A stretch of 28,426 nt of DNA from contig CAZMCT010000041.1 in the NCBI GenBank assembly GCA_964564785.1, positions 1 through 28,426 on the forward strand. The letters run 5' to 3'. The translations under genes and the position numbers were made by a program. Every line of letters begins with the position of its first letter. Position 1 is the first letter of the stretch. Below the pieces are notes generated by a model that saw nothing but the letters and a program-made list of their open reading frames with translations, made no database searches and was not told the DNA's origin. This document shows positions 1-7,096 of this stretch, in pieces. The stretch is from CAZMCT01 sp964564785 (GTDB lineage Bacteria > Planctomycetota > Phycisphaerae > UBA1845 > Fen-1342).

Positions 1-270
1 CAGCGCCGCACGAGCTGCGGCGGGTCCTGGGTGGTCGGCACGATCGCCGGGCACCGCTTCGACGCCCTGGTCTTCCCCGAGCACGCCGAGTCGCCGGATT
101 TCGAGCTGGACGACAGCCGCATCTCGAAGCTCTGGCTCAAGCACCTCGACACGCAGACGACCGCCGCGAACTTCGATCGCGGCTGGGACATCCGTCCGAC
201 CACTCCCATGGCCGCCACGATCGTCGACCTGCTGGCGGCCGGCCTGGCCGAGCACGTGTTTGGCAACTAA
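1..270 (+). CDS. Small conserved hypothetical protein, 5' partial
   Basis: The frame is open from the first base of the window, so the true start lies upstream; a GTG at 31 is the first internal start-like codon. At least 89 residues are visible, ending at TAA. The protein carries GHRFDALVFPEHAE, RISKLW and a YDRGWD-like stretch (FDRGWD), a pattern I associate with short proteins of unknown function in phages and integrative elements (DUF7678-like; this name is from memory and unverified). No signal peptide or membrane segment is visible. It sits 15 bases before the next small gene on the same strand, and the three small genes probably form one transcript. Function unknown. Confidence 0.6.
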   Translation, partial: QRRTSCGGSWVVGTIAGHRFDALVFPEHAESPDFELDDSRISKLWLKHLDTQTTAANFDRGWDIRPTTPMAATIVDLLAAGLAEHVFGN

Positions 271-285
271 CGCGGAGAAGCAGCG

Positions 286-510
286 ATGAGCATCGAATTC
301 AAAGCGATCGAGTTCCCGACGGCCCACGAGGCCATCCAGTGGACGTACGCCAGCGGCAAGGGCGAAGCGATTCTGCTTCGCGGCAAGAACTACGTCGCCG
401 AACAGAGCGAGATCGACCGCCTGGCCGCCGGGGGCGTCGAGTTTGCGTACCTGTGCGATCACGAAATGCCCGACGGCACGCACCGCATCATCACGGTCCC
501 CGTCAACTAA
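286..510 (+). CDS. Small hypothetical protein (74 aa)
   Basis: An ATG preceded by a GGAG at about 10 bases opens a 74-codon frame ending in TAA. The product is soluble-looking and mixed alpha/beta, with no cysteine cluster, membrane helix or signal peptide. It has the look of the short accessory proteins found near recombinase genes in planctomycete mobile regions, but I cannot assign a family. It lies between two other small plus-strand genes with gaps of only 15 bases on each side, suggesting co-transcription. Function unknown. Confidence 0.6.
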   Translation: MSIEFKAIEFPTAHEAIQWTYASGKGEAILLRGKNYVAEQSEIDRLAAGGVEFAYLCDHEMPDGTHRIITVPVN

Positions 511-525
511 CCGGAGGAGAGCACC

Positions 526-792
526 ATGCCAGCGAAGAAGAACGAGAAGACCCTGCCGATCGTCGAGCGAGCACTCGCCAACCGCATCGCCGCCCACCGG
601 GCCGGCAACATCGGCGACGCGACCGACGACGGCCGCAAGGCTGATCTGGCGGTCAAGGCTGCGTACGCGGCCCCGTTTGGCCCCGGGGCGTCGCGGGCGG
701 ACCGGGTGGTTGCGACCTACCACCCGGTCGCCCCGGGCCCGCCCCGTTGGCCCCCGACGCGAACGGGGCCTACCCGAGCGCGCGAAGCGTGA
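526..792 (+). CDS. Small hypothetical protein, 3' end probably abnormal (88 aa)
   Basis: A good GGAGGAG ribosome-binding site lies just before the ATG. The first 45 or so residues are charged and gene-like (Lys-rich N-terminus, then a helical segment). From about residue 50 the translation becomes Pro/Arg-rich and runs through a perfect 11-bp hairpin (700-729), which looks like non-coding DNA. I infer that the 3' part of the original gene was lost at a recombination scar and the frame now reads into unrelated sequence before stopping at TGA. The tail overlaps the equally abnormal tail of the minus-strand DUF2924 gene. Function unknown. Confidence 0.45.
   Translation: MPAKKNEKTLPIVERALANRIAAHRAGNIGDATDDGRKADLAVKAAYAAPFGPGASRADRVVATYHPVAPGPPRWPPTRTGPTRAREA
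700..729. terminator. Perfect 11-bp hairpin, possible terminator
   Basis: GACCGGGTGGT at 700-710 is perfectly complemented at 719-729, with an 8-base loop. There is no clear T-run on either side. It lies where the small plus-strand genes and the broken minus-strand gene converge, so it may end transcription from one or both; it could instead be part of a recombination scar. Confidence 0.35.
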
Positions 793-1244
793 AGTTGGCC
801 GCCGTTCAATCGCCATCCCGGCCACCTCCACGCTGCTCCGCTGCTTCGGCTCCGGCGCCGTTGTCTGGCCGCGAGCATCCCGCGACGCGGTCCTGGTGCG
901 CGACGACATCGCGACAGAGCGTGATGAACTCGTCGAGCGCGAGCGTCCCCTTCGCCGTGTTGACTTGGTGGTCGACAATCCACACGTTCGCGATGGCATG
1001 CTCGCCGCCCCGAGCCAGCGGAACGATGTGGTCGATTGTTCGCCAGTTCCTCTGCCCGTCGTAGCGCCCGCTCGCTCAGGCCGCCTTCTGCGTTGGCCTG
1101 GAGCCGCCACGCGATCCGCCGGATCAGATACTGCCGATGGCGACTGCGGGCGGCTTCGCCGAAGACCTCGGCGTAGCGCTCGTGGAGCTGCCCGACCGTC
1201 ATCTGTTCCAGGGCGGCAAGCTCCTTCTTGATGCTCAGGCTCAT
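717..1244 (-). pseudogene. DUF2924-family gene, truncated and chimeric
   Basis: The ATG at 1244-1242 follows a GGAGACGA ribosome-binding site and opens MSLSIKKELAALEQM, then residues matching the DUF2924 pattern (HRQYLIRRIAWRLQ, followed by GGLSERALRRAEELAN). After about residue 70 (near position 1040) the similarity stops and the frame continues for over 100 Arg/Pro-rich residues of non-protein-like sequence. In the +1-shifted frame the same DNA encodes an HNH nuclease fragment (806-1075). The start overlaps the stop of the upstream small gene as ATGA, implying translational coupling. DUF2924 genes commonly sit beside serine-recombinase genes in planctomycete mobile elements; the recombinase would lie downstream and is missing here. 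I infer that a deletion joined the two genes. Confidence 0.65.
806..1075 (-). pseudogene. HNH endonuclease C-terminal fragment
   Basis: This minus-strand frame has no start and is bounded upstream by a TGA at 1078-1076. It reads RYDGQRNWRTIDHIVPLARG, then GEH, N-W and H..N..KGT, the typical second half of an HNH nuclease: DHIVPL.RGGEH contains the catalytic His, and H-N-x-KG follows. The CxxC-bearing N-terminal half expected in this family is absent. It overlaps the DUF2924 gene in another frame, at a join inside a 20-base stretch readable as either protein. It is a remnant, not an expressed gene. Confidence 0.6.
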
Positions 1245-1492
1245 GCTTCGTCTCCGTCGTCCCGCGGCCATAACCCGCGGGTACCGTCAGACACACTGAG
1301 CCTCGTTTCGCGGGAAAGCTCAAGGCCGATTTCGCGCCCCCGCCGAGATTTCTGAGCATCGATGATGCCCGCCGCCTTCGCGCGTCGCCGCCATCGGACG
1401 ACGCCCCTGGCCAGGATCGATGCGACCTCGCGCCGGCGGTCGGCGGGGGAAAGCTCGTCGTTTGCGCGTTGCTTCGGCATGCCGGGCCCCAT
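1241..1492 (-). CDS. Small basic protein upstream of DUF2924 gene
   Basis: An 83-aa frame; a second ATG at 1480 gives 79 aa (MPKQRANDELSPADRRREVA) and is equally plausible, as neither start has a strong ribosome-binding site. The protein is highly charged with a helical centre (VASILARGVVRWRRRAKAAG). I recognise its layout and its place directly before DUF2924 from planctomycete recombinase-associated gene sets, where its role is unknown. Its TGA overlaps the DUF2924 ATG by ATGA. One copy of the TAACC-type repeat (1271-1282) lies inside its 3' end. It may bind DNA given its charge, which is inference only. Confidence 0.6.
   Translation of the reverse strand: MGPGMPKQRANDELSPADRRREVASILARGVVRWRRRAKAAGIIDAQKSRRGREIGLELSRETRLSVSDGTRGLWPRDDGDEA
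1271..1282 (+). repeat. TAACC-NNCG-GGT repeat, copy 1
   Basis: Reads TAACCCGCGGGT, preceded by CCA. It lies inside the 3' end of the small basic gene on the other strand. It is one of four copies between 1271 and 1871. Confidence 0.5.
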
Positions 1493-1580
1493 GCAGGCGG
1501 CCGCGCTCGCGACATGCGTTCGCTCCGCTGCTCTCTACCCGTTACCTATGCCGTCCGCGCGCGAGGTGCCCGGATTCTCA

Positions 1581-1592
1581 TAACCTACGGGT
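1581..1592 (+). repeat. TAACC-NNCG-GGT repeat, copy 2
   Basis: Reads TAACCTACGGGT in the context CTCA...CGC. The surrounding 19 bases differ from the initiator tRNA segment at 1922-1940 (minus strand) at only about four central positions. Confidence 0.55.
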
Positions 1593-1660
1593 CGCGCATC
1601 GCGCCGCTGAAATGTTCGGGAGAAGGTGTCGTCCCGTCGGGCGAACGGAAACCCACCATA

Positions 1661-1672
1661 TAACCCGCGGGT
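1661..1672 (+). repeat. TAACC-NNCG-GGT repeat, copy 3
   Basis: Reads TAACCCGCGGGT, identical to copy 1 over 12 bases, in non-coding DNA. Confidence 0.55.
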
Positions 1673-1823
1673 CGGTCGCAGCGAGAGACTCCGAGACTTC
1701 CGGCCGGCGGCGCCCGTCGGGCGACGGAAGGGGGCGCGACATGGCCGTGAGGGTGTTGGTGGGAGAGACCTGGAGCGGTCAGGGCATGTCGCTAAGTTCT
1801 TGCGGGAACTCGCGATAGAAACG

Positions 1824-1855
1824 CGAACGCCGCCCCGTCTCTGGAGCGGCGTTCG
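1824..1855 (-). terminator. Terminator of the initiator tRNA
   Basis: CGAACGCCGC at 1824-1833 pairs perfectly with 1846-1855 around a 12-base loop. On the minus strand it follows the tRNA by about 45 bases, and the hairpin is followed by a short T-rich run (GTTTCTAT). This fits an intrinsic terminator for the tRNA transcript. Confidence 0.65.
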
Positions 1856-1859
1856 GCGT

Positions 1860-1871
1860 TAACCGGCGGGT
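1860..1871 (+). repeat. TAACC-NNCG-GGT repeat, copy 4
   Basis: Reads TAACCGGCGGGT followed by CGC. It lies between the tRNA terminator hairpin and the tRNA 3' end, 28 bases from the tRNA. Confidence 0.55.
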
Positions 1872-1898
1872 CGCATCATTTCGATACGACATTTCAAC

Positions 1899-1971
<73 letters not shown>

Positions 1972-1984
1972 GTCGCAACGGGCG

Positions 1985-2012
1985 ATCCTACCACGTTTCC
2001 GCCGCTCGTCAA
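1985..2012 (-). promoter_or_regulatory. Sigma-70-type promoter for initiator tRNA
   Basis: On the minus strand TTGACG (2012-2007) and TAGGAT (1990-1985) are separated by 16 bases. The predicted start is about 7 bases before the first base of the tRNA, as expected for a stable-RNA promoter. Confidence 0.6.
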
Positions 2013-2177
2013 GGCGGCCCGCAAGAGCCGCGATTCGCCCGGTGCGGGCGCGATACGCCCGCTGCACCGGCACTTCGACCTGCAAGAGCACTAGTGCGTC
2101 AGACGCGTACGCACCGAGCTTGCTCCTCCAGCACCCCGATCTGCTGGAGCGCCGCCTCCGCTCCGTCCGCGGAAGCT

Positions 2178-3251
2178 TCATCGCCGCGTCCGCGCCAGCG
2201 CCGGACGGCTCCCCCGACGCAGAGTCGTCATCAACCCCAACACCGCCAGGCTCAGCGTCGCCGGCTCCGGCACCACCTGCCCCAGCATGTAGTCCCAAAC
2301 CGGCTCGTAGATCGGCCGACCGTTCTCATCGAGCCGCAGCGCCGCGTCGACCACCACCGCGTTGTGCGCGTTCTGACCCGGCGGCGGCGCGAGATGCGAA
2401 TAGAGCATGTGCGAGCCCTCGTACGGCGGCTGGGACGTGTCCACATTCACCAGCGGGCCGTACTCGCCGAGGCCGAGCGTCCACTGATTCCAGACGAAGC
2501 CCGCAAAGCTCGGATCGTTGAAATGGGTGAAAGCCAGCATCCGGTCCGTCGGCGTCAGCGCCGGGCGGAACAGCCACGCCGCCTGCTGACCGGCCACGAA
2601 ATCGCCGGGGCCGCCGAACAGCAACGCCCCCGCCAGCTCGTGATCGCGGGTCAGATAGGCCGCGTGCCCGGCGCCCTGCGAGTGCCCGCCGACGACGATC
2701 TGACTCCACGCGGGCGTCGTCCCGTCGCTCAGGAACTGCCCCCAACCCTCGTCGGGATGCGCCGCGTGCTGCTGCGCAAGCAGCGCCGCCAGCCGATTCT
2801 GAACGCTGTTGGCGAAATCCACGGTAATCCCCGGGTACTCGTCCACGCCGTACAACCGCTCACGTCGAATGCTTCCGGCCACCAGCGGGTCGGTCTCCTC
2901 GGCCAACAGGTCCCGCACCGCCGGCCAGTTTGGATACGCGAGGCTCACGGTGTGAAAACCCAGCTCCGCGGCCCGCACCGCGATGCGTTGGTAAAAGTCC
3001 GGTAAACCCCCGCTGCCGGCCAGAAAGACGAACAGGCGATTCGCGTGCGCCGCCGCCGGATCGTAGGCGACGAGATGATCGCGATTGGCCAGCTCCCAGC
3101 CCGGGCGCACCTGATCCGGCGGAAAGTCGAGCAGATCGTCGATCCCCGCGCCGGTGCTCGTCGGATCCACGAAACGCACATCGACCGCAGCCGTCGCCGA
3201 GCGCAAAACGCACACGGCCAACAGAGTGGCCAGAGACCGTCGTCGCAGCAT
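2178..3251 (-). CDS. Exported alpha/beta hydrolase with PEP-CTERM tail
   Basis: A 357-aa protein that starts with a signal peptide (MLRRRSLATLLAVCVLRSAT, cleavage near residue 21). It has an oxyanion-region stretch FVFLAGSGG (about 74-82) and the nucleophile elbow GHSQG (189-193, Ser191). A late HxxHN-like segment (His296 in GQNAHNAVV) may supply the catalytic His. The C-terminus VPEP (327-330), a hydrophobic stretch and an Arg-rich end form a PEP-CTERM sorting signal, expected to be processed by an exosortase. The overall layout recalls the BPSS1187-type hydrolase family, an assignment from memory. Substrate unknown; probably an esterase or related enzyme at the cell surface. GGAG lies before the ATG. 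It seems to be a single-gene unit upstream of the tRNA on the same strand. Confidence 0.8.
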   Translation of the reverse strand: MLRRRSLATLLAVCVLRSATAAVDVRFVDPTSTGAGIDDLLDFPPDQVRPGWELANRDHLVAYDPAAAHANRLFVFLAGSGGLPDFYQRIAVRAAELGFHTVSLAYPNWPAVRDLLAEETDPLVAGSIRRERLYGVDEYPGITVDFANSVQNRLAALLAQQHAAHPDEGWGQFLSDGTTPAWSQIVVGGHSQGAGHAAYLTRDHELAGALLFGGPGDFVAGQQAAWLFRPALTPTDRMLAFTHFNDPSFAGFVWNQWTLGLGEYGPLVNVDTSQPPYEGSHMLYSHLAPPPGQNAHNAVVVDAALRLDENGRPIYEPVWDYMLGQVVPEPATLSLAVLGLMTTLRRGSRPALARTRR

Positions 3252-4104
3252 GCCGTTTTCTCCGAAAGTGTTGTCACGGGGGAAGGAAAGCGCCGGCCGT
3301 GCCGGCAGTCCTATCAGTCGAACGGCGGGGCCACGCGACTATTGCACTCCGCGGCAGAATCGCACTGCGCGCCGACCACGGTTCGGGCTCGAGACTCGCC
3401 ACCCCGCCTGCGGCCGGCCCGAGCGCCGCGCTACTGACCGCGCTCACTCCGGGGGCACCGACGCGGCTCCCCGGACCGCCTCCGGGGGCATGGGACCGTC
3501 TTCGGACCCGCCGCAGGCCGAAGTCGGGCCCGACGCTCGCAGGCGCCCCCGCGGCGTGGTAAGCTCGGCGCCCGTGCAGCGTGCTGGCAACTCCACGGCC
3601 CGATCCGCGGTGCGCGGGCCGGAGGCGGCAGGACGAGCGATGCCTTCGCTCTTCAGTGAGGCGGAAGCGACCGAGAACAGGAGGCGACTCCTATGCTCGT
3701 GATTCGTTGGTGCGCGGAACCGCAGTCGGGGTTGTCCGGCGCCGACGCGCCCCCGCCCGCGCCCCGGACGCGCCCGCAAGCCCGCCGCGCCTGAAAGTCC
3801 ACCGCGCCGCGCACTCGTTCGCCTGACGGGGACCCACGTGGCCGGCGCCCGCGACTACCTCCACCGCGCCCCACGCCGTGCGAACCCGTGCGCCCACGAC
3901 CGTTCCTCCCCCGCGCCGCTCGCCCCCCGTTCGACCTGAACACGCCTGCCACTTCCCGCCACCGCCCCTCCACCGACGACACCGATACCCGCCCGGCATT
4001 CCCAGCCCCCCGGCCCGCTGACGCACGGCTCACCGCTCGGTCTCAAAGTGCCCGGGTCTGGTGCGGTCGAGCACGTCAACCCCCCGCCCCCGCGGCCGCA
4101 CGGC
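3252..4104. other. Long stretch without a confident gene
   Basis: Frames here are Arg/Pro/Gly-rich shadows of GC-rich DNA. The only start with a good ribosome-binding site is the 33-codon frame at 3693. The part 3560-3690 can form several short stems (for example GAGCGA/TCGCTC around 3636) and might encode a structured RNA, but I could not match it to SRP, tmRNA, RNase P or 6S signatures. A 17-base sequence at 4023-4039 recurs at 4098-4114. Confidence 0.4.
3693..3794 (+). CDS. Possible 33-aa small protein
   Basis: AGGAGG ends 8 bases before an ATG that opens MLVIRWCAEPQSGLSG and ends at TGA 3792-3794 after a Pro/Arg-rich tail. The ribosome-binding site is part of the short hairpin AGGAG-GCGA-CTCCT, which would mask it. 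No family is recognisable, and the composition of the second half is like non-coding DNA. It is listed because the start signal is the only good one in an 850-base gap. Confidence 0.2.
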   Translation: MLVIRWCAEPQSGLSGADAPPPAPRTRPQARRA

Positions 4105-4114
4105 TCACCGCTCG
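4023..4114. repeat. 17-bp direct repeat at the end of the MazG-like gene
   Basis: GCACGGCTCACCGCTCG occurs at 4023-4039 and again at 4098-4114, a spacing of 75 bases. The second copy covers the stop codon and last codons of the MazG-like gene, so the first copy looks like a local duplication of the gene end. Confidence 0.6.
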
Positions 4115-4473
4115 CTGCCCGGCCGGTAGTAGTTCCCGCGAAACCGCTCCACCGGGTATTTACCCGCGTTCTTCGCGATCTTGTCCCGCACCGCGGCCGC
4201 AAGGTCGAGCTCCAGCGCATTCACCAGCGACAACAGGTAGCACGCCACGTCCGCGAGCTCGTCGGCGATTTCCGCTTTCCGGTCGGGGTGCCGCAGCAGT
4301 TCGCCCAGCTCGTCGCTGCGTACCCACTGGAAGTGCTCCATGAGCTCCGCGGCCTCGATCGCGATTGACATCGAGAGGTTCTTCGCGTCGTGGTAGCGCC
4401 CCCACTCGCGCTCGGCGATGAACCTTGCGACCAGCCCGCGCAGCTCCGCCACCGTCGTGTTCGCATCCGACAT
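4105..4473 (-). CDS. MazG-like nucleotide pyrophosphohydrolase
   Basis: A 122-aa protein starting at ATG 4473, chosen because GGAGG lies 7 bases upstream; the frame extends further 5' only into a repeat element. It is the all-alpha NTP pyrophosphohydrolase type (MazG-like / RS21-C6, dCTPase-like). The metal-binding motifs are E40-A-A-E43 and E72-L-A-D75, and KNAGKYPVERFRGNYYRPGS is the usual C-terminal signature of this short subfamily. It hydrolyses non-canonical or excess (deoxy)nucleoside triphosphates to monophosphate and pyrophosphate in the cytoplasm, limiting misincorporation. Length and motifs are normal. It stands alone, with a REP-like repeat directly upstream. Confidence 0.88.
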   Translation of the reverse strand: MSDANTTVAELRGLVARFIAEREWGRYHDAKNLSMSIAIEAAELMEHFQWVRSDELGELLRHPDRKAEIADELADVACYLLSLVNALELDLAAAVRDKIAKNAGKYPVERFRGNYYRPGSER

Positions 4474-4503
4474 GTGCAGCCTCCGAGGCGCGAGCATAAC
4501 GGC

Positions 4504-4593
4504 CCGTTGAAAAAGTGGACAGGCACCACGGGAGTGGCTGCCGGCGCTAACGTGCTGGTCGGTGGGCGCGGATTCAGCCCCCTTTTTCAACGG
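4504..4593. repeat. REP-like inverted-repeat element, copy 1
   Basis: CCGTTGAAAAA at 4504-4514 is perfectly mirrored by TTTTTCAACGG at 4583-4593. After the left arm comes GTGGACAGGCACC, then GGGAGTGGC. The same words recur in the element at 15863-15972. Such GTTGAAAAAG...GGACAGGCACC sequences look like dispersed intergenic repeats (REP-like). No transposase is present in the window. Confidence 0.6.
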
Positions 4594-4655
4594 ACTGTTG
4601 ACCGCGGGCGTGATCGGCGCCCGTGAACGCCGCCCGACATCACCTGCGGGACCGA

Positions 4656-4688
4656 CCGCAGGGCGCCGGCGCGAGCAGCCCCCTGCGG
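4656..4688 (-). terminator. Possible terminator after the RCC1-repeat lipoprotein gene
   Basis: CCGCAGGG at 4656-4663 pairs with 4681-4688 around a 17-base loop. It lies 41 bases past the stop of the lipoprotein gene on the minus strand. There is no T-run, so confidence is low. Confidence 0.3.
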
Positions 4689-4728
4689 CGGCGCCGCTTC
4701 GCGCCGAGTCCGTGCAGGTAAGCGCCTG

Positions 4729-6598
4729 TCATTCGCGGAGCGCCAGGCTGTGGGAGTCACCCCCGGCCACCGCGAAGAAGCGGTTGTTCGGCGTCGGAAC
4801 GTCGCATTGGCCCCCGGCGTTGTCTCCCCACGCCACGATCGAGCCATCGGCCTTCAGGCCCAGGCTGTGGTACCCGCCCCCGGCAACGGCCTCGAAACCG
4901 CTGTTGGGCGCCGGGACATTGCATTGCCCTTCGTCGTTACGTCCCCACGCCACGATCGAGCCGTCGGCCTTCAGACCGAGGCTGTGGTACGCGCCCCCGG
5001 CGACAGCCACGAAGTCGCTGTTGGGCGCCGGGACATCGCATTGCCCTTCGTTGTTTCTGCCCCACGCCACGATCGAGCCGTCGGCCTTCAGGCCCAGGCT
5101 GTGGTACCCGCCCCCGGCGACAGCCACGAAGCCGCCATTGGGCGTCGGGACATCGCATTGCCCTTCGTTGTCTCTGCCCCACGCCACGATCGAGCCATCG
5201 GCCTTCAGACCGAGGTTGTGCCCCCCGCCCGCCGCGACGGCGACAAACCCGCTGTTGGGCGCCGGGACGTCGCATTGGCCCCAGGCGTTGTCTCCCCACG
5301 CCACGGTCGAGCCGTCAGCCTTCAGCCCCAGACTGTGGTACCAGCCGGCCCCTACGGCCACGAAGCTGCTATTGGGCGCCGGGACGTTGCATTGGCCCCA
5401 GGTGTTGTCTCCCAACGCCGCGATCGAGCCGTCGGCCTTCAGACCCAGATTGTGCGAGCCGACCGTCGCGACGGCGATGAAGTCGCCGTTCGGTGCCGGG
5501 ACATTGCACTGGCCGTCATTGTTTGCTCCCCACGCTACAATCGCCCCGCTGGGCGGAGTGACGAAGGACCACACGGGCCCGGTCGTCGATCCGGTGGCAT
5601 TCCTCGCGACGATCCGCCAATAGTACGTGGTCCCATAGCTCAAAGCCCCCAGCCCCCAGGCGCTGGTGTCCGTGTTGCCGACCAGCGGCGGCGGATCGGT
5701 CGTGCCGAAGTACACGTCGTACGACGTCGCACCCTCCGCGTCGGCCCAATCCAGCTCGGCCGTGACGGAGACATCGCCCGCTTCGTCGGCCGGGCTGGGG
5801 TCCGACGGCGCATCGGGCGGTGGCGGCGGCGTTGCGAAAGACCACTCCGGGCCGGACGTCGAGCCGGTGTCGTTGTTCGCGACGACCTGCCAGTAGTACG
5901 TGGTCCCGTAATCCAACGTATCGAGCGNNNNNNNNNNNNNNNNNNNNNNNNNNNNNNNNNNNNNNNNNNNNNNNNNNNNNNNNNNNNNNNNNNNNNNNNN
6001 NNNNNNNNNNNNNNNNNNNNNNNNNNNTCCAGGCGCTGGTGGCCGTGTTACCGACCAGCGGCGGCGGATCGGTCGTGCCGAAGTAGACGTCGTACGACAT
6101 CGCCCCCTCCGCATCAGCCCAATCCAGGTCGGCATCGATGGAAACATCGTCCGCCTCGTCGGCCGGGCTGGGGTCCGACGGCGCATCGGGCGGGGGCGGC
6201 GGCGTTGCGAAAGACCACTCCGCGCCGGGCGTCGAGCCGGTGTCGTTCTTCGCGACGACCTGCCAGTGGTACGTGGTCCCGTAATCCAACGTATCGAGCG
6301 TCCAGGCGCTGGTGGCCGTGTTACCGACCAGCGGCGGCGGATCGGTCGTGCCGAAATAGACGTCGTACGACATCGCCCCCTCCGCATCGGCCCAATCCAG
6401 GTCGGCAGTGACGGAGACATCGCCCGCCTCGTCGGCCGGGCTGGGGTTCGACGGCACTTCGGGCAGGGGCGCCTGATTGGTAGGGCATCCGCCCAGCACG
6501 AGGCTCAACCAAAGCAGGCCCGCCCCGAACGCGCCGGCGTTTCCTGCGAACACGGAAGTACGCCGTCGGAAAACGCTACAACGAGCGGCAGAACGCAT
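4729..6598 (-). CDS. Lipoprotein with FN3-like modules and RCC1-type seven-blade propeller (contains assembly gap)
   Basis: The ATG at 6598 has AGAGGAG upstream. The N-terminus is a long lipoprotein signal with lipobox LGGC (Cys38), so the protein is exported and lipid-anchored. Next come near-identical ~91-aa fibronectin-III-like modules (each with DVYFGTTDPPPLVGN and YGTTYYW), then seven ~41-aa RCC1-type repeats (LGLKADGSIVAWG, GQC(D/N)VP(A/T)PN), enough for one seven-bladed beta-propeller. Every blade carries one GQC cysteine. The 100-N gap falls between two modules; deleting it restores one frame of 589 codons, because 100 is not divisible by 3. Such proteins are thought to mediate binding at the cell surface; no enzyme motif is visible. 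It is a single-gene unit with its own promoter. Confidence 0.82.
5928..6027. other. Assembly gap (100 N)
   Basis: Exactly 100 N, a conventional placeholder. The flanks (…GTATCGAGCG and TCCAGGCGCT…) are adjacent in the intact module copy at 6291-6310, so the gap holds either nothing or whole 273-bp modules. Confidence 0.95.
6028..6300 (-). repeat. 273-bp in-frame module repeat (FN3-like)
   Basis: TCCAGGCGCTGGTGG starts at both 6028 and 6301, giving a unit of 273 bases (91 codons). Further, more diverged copies lie between 5540 and 5927 and between 6301 and 6460. High DNA identity between units explains why assembly broke here. Confidence 0.75.
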
Positions 6599-7096
6599 TT
6601 GTTAGACTCCTCTGTGGAGCCGGCCGACACCGGTTGCCCCCCCCCGACAACCGGAATCAAAAGTAGGCCGTGAAATCACGGAAGCGCGCGGTGTGTTTGC
6701 GACATATTACTACAGCAGTCTATCGGTTCGGCGCCGGCGCGTCAAGCGCGGAACACGCGACGCCAACACCGCCTTCAACGAGGGGCCGCAACTCGATCGC
6801 TGCCCCGACTTGGCCAAGCGCGTAGGCACGCCTTCGCCTTCGACGACCTGGCCGAGGCCGAATCGTTCCTGTAGCCGCACTTCCTGCCACCGTACCGTCC
6901 GAACACAACAAGATCGAACGGCCCCCGCAGGACGCGCACGCGGCGGTCACCCGCAACCACCACTGCCGGACGATGTCGGAGCTGCCACACAACGTGTACC
7001 GCCTCGTGCAGCGAAGACAACGCCGTGCGCTCCGACGCGAACGGAGGCACGCCGCATGAGAACACTACCCGTGGTCGCACAAGCGCGCACGGCGAT
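6599..7096. other. Intergenic region between lipoprotein and ABC permease genes
   Basis: Apart from the promoter at 6717-6745 I see no confident gene. In 6860-7059 a plus-strand frame without a clear start ends in SELPHNVYRLVQRRQRRALR and stops at 7059, and a minus-strand frame overlaps it; neither has a recognisable family. It may be a decayed gene. No clear terminator follows the permease gene. Confidence 0.35.
6717..6745 (-). promoter_or_regulatory. Sigma-70-type promoter for the lipoprotein gene
   Basis: On the minus strand TTGACG (6745-6740) and TAGACT (6722-6717) are separated by 17 bases, about 115 bases upstream of the lipoprotein start. A second AT-rich box (TAATAT) lies just downstream. 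Confidence 0.45.

Larger units (their letters stand above)
1493..1823. other. Intergenic stretch without a recognisable gene
   Basis: I see no gene here. Open frames in it lack ribosome-binding sites and recognisable motifs. The stretch holds repeat copies 2 and 3 and lies between mobile-element debris and the initiator tRNA. Confidence 0.5.

Noticed and set aside
3560..3700. Possible SRP, tmRNA, RNase P or 6S RNA
   Set aside because: None of their signature sequences (for example GGAAGGAAGCAGCC or GAGGAAAGTCC) is present.
4729..5540. CRISPR-like regular repeats
   Set aside because: The ~123-base periodicity is in-frame coding repeats of RCC1 blades, not repeat-spacer units.
4750..6411. 553-codon plus-strand open frame across the N gap
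   Set aside because: It is antisense to the lipoprotein repeats; the repeats simply echo in the opposite frame.
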